Assembly (NCBI RefSeq): GCF_014066305.1
Contig: NW_023501097.1
Coordinates: 62,001-126,000 of the forward strand
Direction of reading: 5' to 3'
Source: Letharia columbiana
Taxonomy: Eukaryota > Ascomycota > Lecanoromycetes > Lecanorales > Parmeliaceae
DNA length: 64,000 nt
This document shows positions 56,221 to 64,000 of the stretch, piece by piece. The position numbers were made by a program, and so were the translations under genes. How positions within the stretch are numbered: position 1 is the first letter of the stretch; every line of letters begins with the position of its first letter. The notes beneath the pieces are model-generated. The model was not told the DNA's origin and made no database searches. It saw nothing but the letters and a program-made list of their open reading frames with translations.

Positions 56221-59200
56221 TTGTAGTATTATATTAAGAGATAAAAAAACGATAGGGTAAGTAGTTGGTGAGGTTCTTCTAACTACTCTTTATGATAGCT
56301 TTTAAAATTTTAACAGCACTTCGGGTTATAAAAGCTATCTAAAAAAATTAATATAGAATAAGTCCTTAAGGATTCTATAATTGCACTCCCTACACGTCGC
56401 GATTATAGACAATTAGACTATACTAGAAATATGTTATTAATCGACTTATTAATAGATCTTAATACGCGAGTTCAGAAGAATATAATAAAGTGAGATTTTA
56501 TTTAATGCCCGCTCGATACCCGTAACTTAACTTACTTAATTCACTCAGTTTACTCTTATTAGCATATACTATTAAAGAAATTTGAAGGAAGAGAATAAAG
56601 AGAATAAAAGGGAGGAAGAGGAGGAAGAGGAGGTAGACGATCGATGATAAAGGATTACTACTTAGTCGAGGGTTGATTATAAAATAAAAGAAGAAAGAAT
56701 TATATAAAATTAAATAATTTAAATAGCTTAAAAATACTATATTTGAGAATTAGCCGAATCGTATACTAATTCTTAGTATTAAATCTACTTATCTATAGAG
56801 GTCTAGTTATTAAAGTATTATCTTATTACCCTATTATTAGACTAGCTCTAAATCTTTACGCCTATCTTCTAATCTTGTAAACTCTTCTCTTTTAAATCTA
56901 AGTCGTCGCGGTTACTAAGTAAGTAGTCTTATTAATAGAGAATTCGTAAGTATTCGATACTTAGAGTTATACTTCTTCTAGTAGCTAAGCACTTATTCTA
57001 GCGAGTATTTTAATAGATTTAATTTATACTTCTTATTAGTGTTAGATATCGTCTAATCTTAAAGACGCTCGACGATAGACCTAAATCGATCGGGCTTTAT
57101 AAATAATTTATCGATCGACGTATCGAAATAAGAAGAAGAAGAGATGTTATCTATATTTATAGCGTAATTATACTATTATCTAGTAAGCTTATAAAGTACT
57201 CGCAGAGCCTATTACTTTCGCCACTTAACTACGTCTTCTTTAACACCTTTAAGATTCCTTTATCGATTCTATATATGATTATTAAGAGACTTCTATAGAT
57301 AATCGTCGAAGTCATTCACTCCTAAATTTATTTATATTCTTTATTCTTTAAGCTAGGGGTCTTCTAATATAGCTAGTAAATAATAGTAATATCGAAATCA
57401 TCTTATTAGTATTATTTCTTTACTTAATAAGTATTAAGAGATTTAATAATTAAGTTTATTATTCTCTAATAAGTATTAGCTAGAAAGTATTATAATTCTT
57501 TAATAAAGTCTTTCGCTACGCTATAAGAATAGCTTTATTATATATACTTTTGAAGTAACTACTTTCTTTTCTTATAATCTTTCTTTTCTAAAGAACTTCT
57601 TTAATCGCTTATCTACTCGACGATATCGTTAATCTACTTTATACTAAAGTTATTGAGCTTTTACTATCTATTAAGAAGTTTCTTTTAAATCAAAGTTTCT
57701 TTTAAATCGATAATCTCGCTATATCTTTCTTTTTAAGAAAGAAACCCCTTCTAAGAAAGAAGCTTTTCTCTAAGAAATTTAAATCTTAACTTATTTAATT
57801 CTTACTTCTTTATCTACTTTTATAGTTATCGATATCGTCGATTAATCTTTATAATAGCTTTTTTAAGATTCTTAATCTCTATAGTAAATCTTATTTTTAG
57901 AGATATAATAATTCTTATATTTTAGCTTTCGAAATTTCTCGAAAGTAATTACTCTTTTATAAGTCTTTTTAATAAGAATACTTATTATTTAATTACTCGA
58001 ATCGTTAGAAATAACTTTAAATCTTCTTAAATTAGTTGAGATATCTTCGTAAGAAATAAATATATTAGAGTATAATTATAGTCTATAGAAGTATTAAGCT
58101 AATTATATAACTAGATTCGTCGATAAGTCTACTCTTTAAGATATTCTTAATATCTTCGAAAGAGATACTCTAGTATTTTATCGACTTAAGAATTCTTCGT
58201 TTACTAATATTACTTTATATACTTTCTCTATAATTACCCCTTTCGAATTAATAATATTAAATTTCTTCTAAAAGTACTTAGATTTACTATTAGAGCTACA
58301 TCTACAAAAGAGACTATTTATACTTACTCTATCGAATTTAAAATATCTTCTTAAGAAGATTAATCTTAAAGAGAGTTCGAATTCTTATAGTAATAATGAT
58401 ACTATACTATAAGAATTACTTCGAAATATTACTTCTTAACTTCAATTTATCGAATTCGCTAGACGATTTTAGTCTCTTAGAAAATAACGCTATAAGAAAA
58501 TAAAGGTAACTTATTATATCTAAAAGCTAACGATATTAATTTCTTTAATTCTATCTTTAAAGAAGAAGAACTTATTATTAATATAGGTCGATATACTTTC
58601 TATAAGAATATCTATACTTTTATAGATCGACTTAAAGAATATCGCTACTATTAAGAGCTATAAAAAGATTTAAAAAATTTTATTAATGTATTTCCGCGGT
58701 AAGGCCTTAATCTAATACTTTATCGAGCTTATAAAGTTTAAAAAGATATTATTAAGAATAGTCTTATTAAAAGCTTAATTCGAATTCTTAATAAAGTAAT
58801 TTAAGAAAAGAGCTTTTATAGTAGTTTAGTATTTTTAAATTAAACGCTATATTATAAGTAATATTAGAAATAATAAATTAACGCGTTTTTATATTTAAAG
58901 TATCTTAAGATATATAAAAGATTATTAAGTTTATCTTTATTTATAATTAGCTAACTATAGTCTAAAATAATCTTTTATTAAAATTTCGATAAGATATTTC
59001 TAAGTCGACTTCGTCGATTACTCTAGATTAATTTCTAGATTAAATTAACGCTAAGTTAAGTATTTAATTTAAAATAATATAATAAAATTCATAGTCTTTT
59101 ATAATATATTAATAAGAAAGCGTTAACGCTATTTAAGTAGTCTAATTAGTATATAAGTAATAACTTTTATTAAAGTAAATTTTTTAAAGCTTCTTTTTCT

Positions 59201-62200
59201 TCTTTCTTATACTCTTAATAGTAGTTCTATTAAGAATTTCTATCGAGATATAATAATTATAAAAATAACTTTATTAATTAATCTAATTAGTTCTATTAAT
59301 AACGATAATTAAATTCTATCTTATTGACTTCTCGATAATCTCTATAAATTATAGAAGAAAATATTAACTTGTTTAATTCTTAGATATTATCGAGCTAGTA
59401 GAATTCTCGCTATAAAGAGATAACGAATTCGAAAGATAAGTAAATAAACTAAACGTCGAATTCTTTAATCGTAATTAAAATAGATCTCTACAATTATAGA
59501 GAATAATATATTAAGCTAGTAAGAGAAGAATTATCACTATCTTCTTATAATAATATTAAATCTAAATCTATATCTTAGAATAAGAATATTTATTAGAATC
59601 TAAGCGAGTCTAATAATTACTATATTAATAAGAATTTAAACTATTATTAATCTCGCTAGAAAGATAAAATAGATAAATACTTTATAGAAGTTATAAAGTA
59701 TCTCTATTAACGTAGTTAAAATTACTCTTATTTTAGCGACTAACTATTAATATCGCTATTATTATAAGATTTTTCTCTTTAATAATAAACTTTATCGCTA
59801 TCTCGATAACCTAGATCGAGATTATTATTTTAAGTCTTTCTTATATCTAGACTTTTCATTTAAGAAACGCTTAGAAATTTCTTTTATAGTCTAGATATAT
59901 TCTTTTATCGAGGAATTATCGCCTAGAGATCCTTATTCTTTTATCGAGAAATCTTTTATTAGAGAATCTCGCGAGCCTAATTTCGAAGAATCTAATTTTG
60001 CAAATAACGCTATTATAAGAAATAGAAAAGTTATTAAATTATTAGCTAACTTTACTTCTAGAGATCGATATCGACTATACTTTTTATAACTATTATTATA
60101 TAAGAGCTATTATTAAACTATTACTTAATAAGAAAATTAAAAAGAATTACTTAAATATAAATTACTTTATTATTCTAATAAATTAAGTCTTATCTAAATA
60201 AGATATTTTTAAATCTATTAATTAAGAATATAGCTAGCTCTATTATAATAAGAGATTTAAGAATCTAATAGATATAAAACTTCGAAATATATAATTATAT
60301 CTCTTTACTTTTTTAGTAAAAACGCTATAGCTATAATATTATCGAGGGAAATCTATATTATTAATAAGCTTAAGATAAATATTCTAGTTAATATAAATAT
60401 TATAATATCTAAAAAAATCGATATTTTTATTTTTTAATTAAGGGCGTTAATTAATAGCTATTAGATATTTATATTAATAGAAGTTTATATTAGAGAAGAC
60501 CATATTATTATATATCTCCGTATATATTAAGAAATTTATTATTATTCCCTTATATTCTCAGATATAAATATTAATATATTATACTTTCTTATTAGAATAT
60601 AATTTTTTTTTTGAGTTAGATTATATAGATTTAACGCTTTATATTTATCTTATTAACTTCTCTATAATTACAATACTAGCTAAGAATAACTTAAATTAAT
60701 TAATTAAGATATCTAGAAATCTTCGCTTAGATATTATATAGAAAGTAGAATTTAATAATTACTATTATATTATATTCGAGAAAAAAAATATTATCAAACT
60801 TACTAATTATACGATTTAAGAACGAATATTAGAAAGAATTAAATTAAACGCGTCTTTAATAAAGATTATTATAATATTCGCTATTACTATATTAATAATC
60901 TATCATATATTTTATAATGTCGCTATTAACGAAAGTAGCGACTTCTAATATATATCTATTATCTAAAATACCTATAAGATTTCTTAGTATTTCTAGAGAT
61001 TCTAATATTTCGAAGCTCTAAAATTTTAAAAAACTTAAGAGTTTCTACTTTTATAACTTTCTTTTTATCGATTTTAAAAGTAATAATTATTACTATAATT
61101 ACAAATATAATCTTACTAAATAAAATTACGATTTATAATAATAGTTTTTTTATTAAAAGAGTAGTTAAGAAATTTTTAACGCTTTAATAAGAAGACGACT
61201 TCGTCGATTTATCGAAGTAAGAATAAATACATATTTTATTAAAATCTAACTAAAAAAAGAATATTAATAAGACAACAAGGGTTTACTCTCTTAGTATAAA
61301 ATCTAAAAATATTATTAATAAAAACGTTTAATAAGCTTTATAAGTAAGAAAGACTAGACTAAACTATCGAAGTAACGTCTTTTAACTTTTTAATTTTTAT
61401 TATCTATAGAATTATACTCGACGATTCTAGAAAAGAATAAGCTATCGTTAATATTCGAGAATTAAATACTATTATTTAAATAGATATCTATTCTTTATCT
61501 TTATAATTAGACTTAATATTATTAATAAAGAACTATTAATATCTTAGCGTTATTAATTATATAAGCTTCTTTTATTAATAAGTATATATCTTATTAATCG
61601 CTATAAACTTATAATTATAAGTTATTGTGATTAGAAGAGACTTTTAATATAGTAGTTATAGACTATAAAAATTTATTAATCTATATATAGAGATAGATAG
61701 ATAAACTACTTCGTAAGTTTAGATAATTTATTAAAGCGTATATTAATAATATTATTATCTATTTAAGAACCTTAAAAGAGTATCTTAATTATCTTTCGTT
61801 AAATCTTTCGATCTTTTTATAAAGTTAGAGATATTCATAAATTCGAAGAAGATATTTCTCGACTATTTATTAAGTATACTTACTTAAATAGAAAGTCAAT
61901 TCTCTTAAACTTTAAATCGTCGAGAATAAATTATAAGTAATTACTAAGCTCTTATTTTCGAAAACTCTTTTTAAGTTAAAAACTTATTTAGAAATAATAG
62001 ATTAACTATATAATTATATTATTAACTATACTATTATTATAAAGTCTCTTTAAAATCAAAAAATTATAATACTTACTACATCTTCTAGAGTCGAATAAAA
62101 AAAAAAAATTTTTTACTTCTCGCTTTATACTTAGCCTATTAATTAATATCGAAAAAACTTCTTTTTAAGCGCTATAGAAAGTATTATCGACTTTATTATT

Positions 62201-64000
62201 TCTAATTTATTTTAATAATAAGATTATATTTTATATAAATCTTAATATTAGTAAATTCGAGTTTAAGGCTATAATTTATTATATTAAAGAAGAGCTTATT
62301 AATAATTATCTTAAACGCTCTTAAGTTTAATTAATCTTATTCTTAAGTCGTCTTTTTAAGAATATCAAAATAAGATATTAGTCTATAAAACTCGAAATCG
62401 CTAGAATTATATAAATACTTTCGAAAAATAAGATATATAATTAAGTTAGCTTCGAAGATAGTAGTCTATATAAATTATAACTTCGCTCTCGAGATATTTA
62501 AATAGATATTTTTATCTATATCTTTAATCGGCTAAAGTTAAATCTTTATCTTATTTAAGTATCGAAATTTATTTAGCGTTTTCGAAATCTCGAGTTTTAT
62601 TATAAATTAAAAAGGGAATATATTATATTAGACGTCTTATTAAGACTTTTAAACTTCGCTATTATCGAAGTAATAGCTTTTAATTAAAATATTATTAAGA
62701 AGTCTTGATACTTTATATAACTACGCTTATATCGCTATTACTCTTATAGAGCTAAAGTCTTAAAACTATATTAATAGATTCTCGATAATTATTAGAAGAA
62801 TTTAGAATAATATAAGATCTTAAAAACTCTTAACTTTAATAATTAAGCCGGCGAGAATATCGCTTCTCTTTCTTTTTCTCAAGATAGCGACGATCTTATA
62901 TAAAAAGTCGATATATTAATCGACGACTATACTTTTACGCCGAGTCGACTCTATATATTATCCTTTTATATATAAATCTTTTTCGAAGTTATCTTACTTT
63001 AATTAGTTCTATTATATTAAATTCGCTAAATACTATAAAAGTATATCTTATTAATATATATATACGTAGTCTTATACGCTAGCTATAAGAAGTATATTCG
63101 ATATTATTCTTAATACTAGCTCTATTAAATATCTCGATATCTATTATATAAATCTCTATAGCCTATTCTTATCTCGTCTATATTATTTTATATCTTAATA
63201 ATTAATTTTATTCTCGCTCTATTAATTTCTATTAAAGGCTATAACGTAATTATATTTATTATTAATAAATTTTCTAGAAGAATTATATTAATTTCTAATA
63301 AGTCGACTTTTACTATCGAGAATTAAATATATTATTTACTTCGATAACTTCGAAAGATTAATTAAGAATTATTAAAGTAAATTATTTTAAATTATAATCG
63401 TAAGTTTCTTAGTAAATTATAAAAGGCTCTTTTTATTAAGCTAGACGTTAAGTTATTATACTCAATTATCTATTATTTATAAATTAATAAATTTAATAAG
63501 CGTATTAATTAGACTATTAAGATCGCTATTTACTTTTAAATATCTACGCTTAATAATATTATAGTCTAATTAATTATAATTTTAGCTATTTAAATAAGCT
63601 ATAATAATATTATCTCTACTTCTTTAAGTAAATCTTTAAATAAAGTTTTCTATAATTTCTTATTAAATTAGTTATTAGATCTCGACGCCTATAAAAAGTA
63701 ATTAATATTAAAGAATATCGCTTATCTAAAAATATTAAATACTATTATCTTTATTTAGATAAATTTAAAGTTTTATTATAATTAATAATATTAGTCTTAG
63801 TTCTTTTATATAGATAATTATATATTTCTATAATTATATTATAATTATAATATTTTAACTACTTAGCTTATTAAAAGAAAATATAATTTATAATTTATTA
63901 ATTTTTTAAGATTCTCAAATAAGTTAAACGTTTTATTTATCGATTAGATATCTTTAATAATTAAAGAGTATACTCAATTTTTATTATAGTATAATTAAAG
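56221..64000 (+). mobile_element. AT-rich, RIP-degraded repeat block with Ty3/gypsy retrotransposon remnants
   Basis: This 7.8-kb block is strongly AT-rich, full of stops in all frames, and from about 56.65 kb nearly free of CA and TG dinucleotides, the mark of repeat-induced point mutation (C to T in CpA). Two retroelement landmarks survive on the + strand if stops and Asn/Tyr codons are read as C-to-T or G-to-A products. The first is a reverse-transcriptase catalytic region with TAT-ATT-AAT-AAT at 61739-61750 in the place of YxDD. The second is an integrase core region at about 63474-63512 aligned with the HPQTDG...ER.NQ block. Their order and 1.7-kb spacing fit Ty3/gypsy pol. No LTRs were identified, and the element continues past the window. 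The stretch before 61 kb could be its gag or a separate repeat. No working gene remains. Confidence 0.8.
56294..56339. repeat. Inverted repeat near the AT-rich boundary
   Basis: GATAGCTTTT at 56294-56303 and its reverse complement AAAAGCTATC at 56330-56339 flank a 26-base loop. It may be part of a terminal structure of the degraded element or may be chance in AT-rich DNA. Confidence 0.5.

Overview
The window is nuclear DNA of a filamentous ascomycete (Pezizomycotina). The evidence is short spliceosomal introns with GTAAGT-type donors and CTRAY-type branch sites, an XlnR-type Zn2Cys6 regulator, a fungal external NADH dehydrogenase with an EF-hand, an IPC synthase subunit (Kei1), and an AT-rich block that has lost almost all CA/TG dinucleotides, the signature of repeat-induced point mutation (RIP). 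The class could be Leotiomycetes, but that is only an impression.

From 1 to about 55 kb the DNA is gene-dense with ordinary base composition: 24 supported protein genes and two gene remnants on both strands. I rebuilt most genes as exons whose phases close exactly. In order: xlnR (+); a phosphoglycerate-mutase-like gene (-) followed by a tandem copy of its own promoter and 5' end; a GILT-like thiol reductase (+); a large repeat-built GPI-type wall protein with a one-base frameshift (+); kei1 (+); ypt6/Rab6 (-); nop53 (+); a long disordered protein (+); a DUF4385 protein (-); esf1 (+); the MYST acetyltransferase esa1 (-); gid8 (-); urk1 (+); a decayed gene (-); the NDUFS4-type complex I subunit (-) head-to-head with atp17 (+); rex4 (+); a cyclopropane-fatty-acid-synthase-like gene (-); a yellow/MRJP-like secreted protein (-); RNase H2 subunit C (+); dim1/dib1 (-); deoxyhypusine hydroxylase (+); rpa12 (-); the cohesin loader scc2/mis4 (+); and an external NADH dehydrogenase (-).

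Most genes are housekeeping: rRNA synthesis and ribosome assembly (nop53, esf1, rpa12, probably rex4), oxidative phosphorylation (NDUFS4, atp17, nde), splicing (dim1), translation-factor modification (DOHH), chromatin (esa1, scc2) and trafficking or lipids (ypt6, kei1, CFA synthase). They are not one pathway. The accessory content is xlnR (plant cell-wall degradation), the repetitive wall protein, and the GILT-like and yellow-like proteins.

From about 54.86 kb the landscape changes. The 5' end of the NADH dehydrogenase runs into a minisatellite (54.86-55.7 kb), followed by a transition zone with short direct and inverted repeats. From about 56.2 kb to the window end lies very AT-rich sequence with no intact gene. 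In its last 2.5 kb a reverse-transcriptase YxDD region (about 61.74 kb) and an integrase C-proximal region (about 63.47 kb) can still be read on the + strand, so at least part of the block is a RIP-destroyed Ty3/gypsy retrotransposon. I found no new multi-gene system. The best leads are the frameshifted wall protein, the NADH dehydrogenase running into repeats, and the near-identical tandem duplication that shows no heavy RIP.
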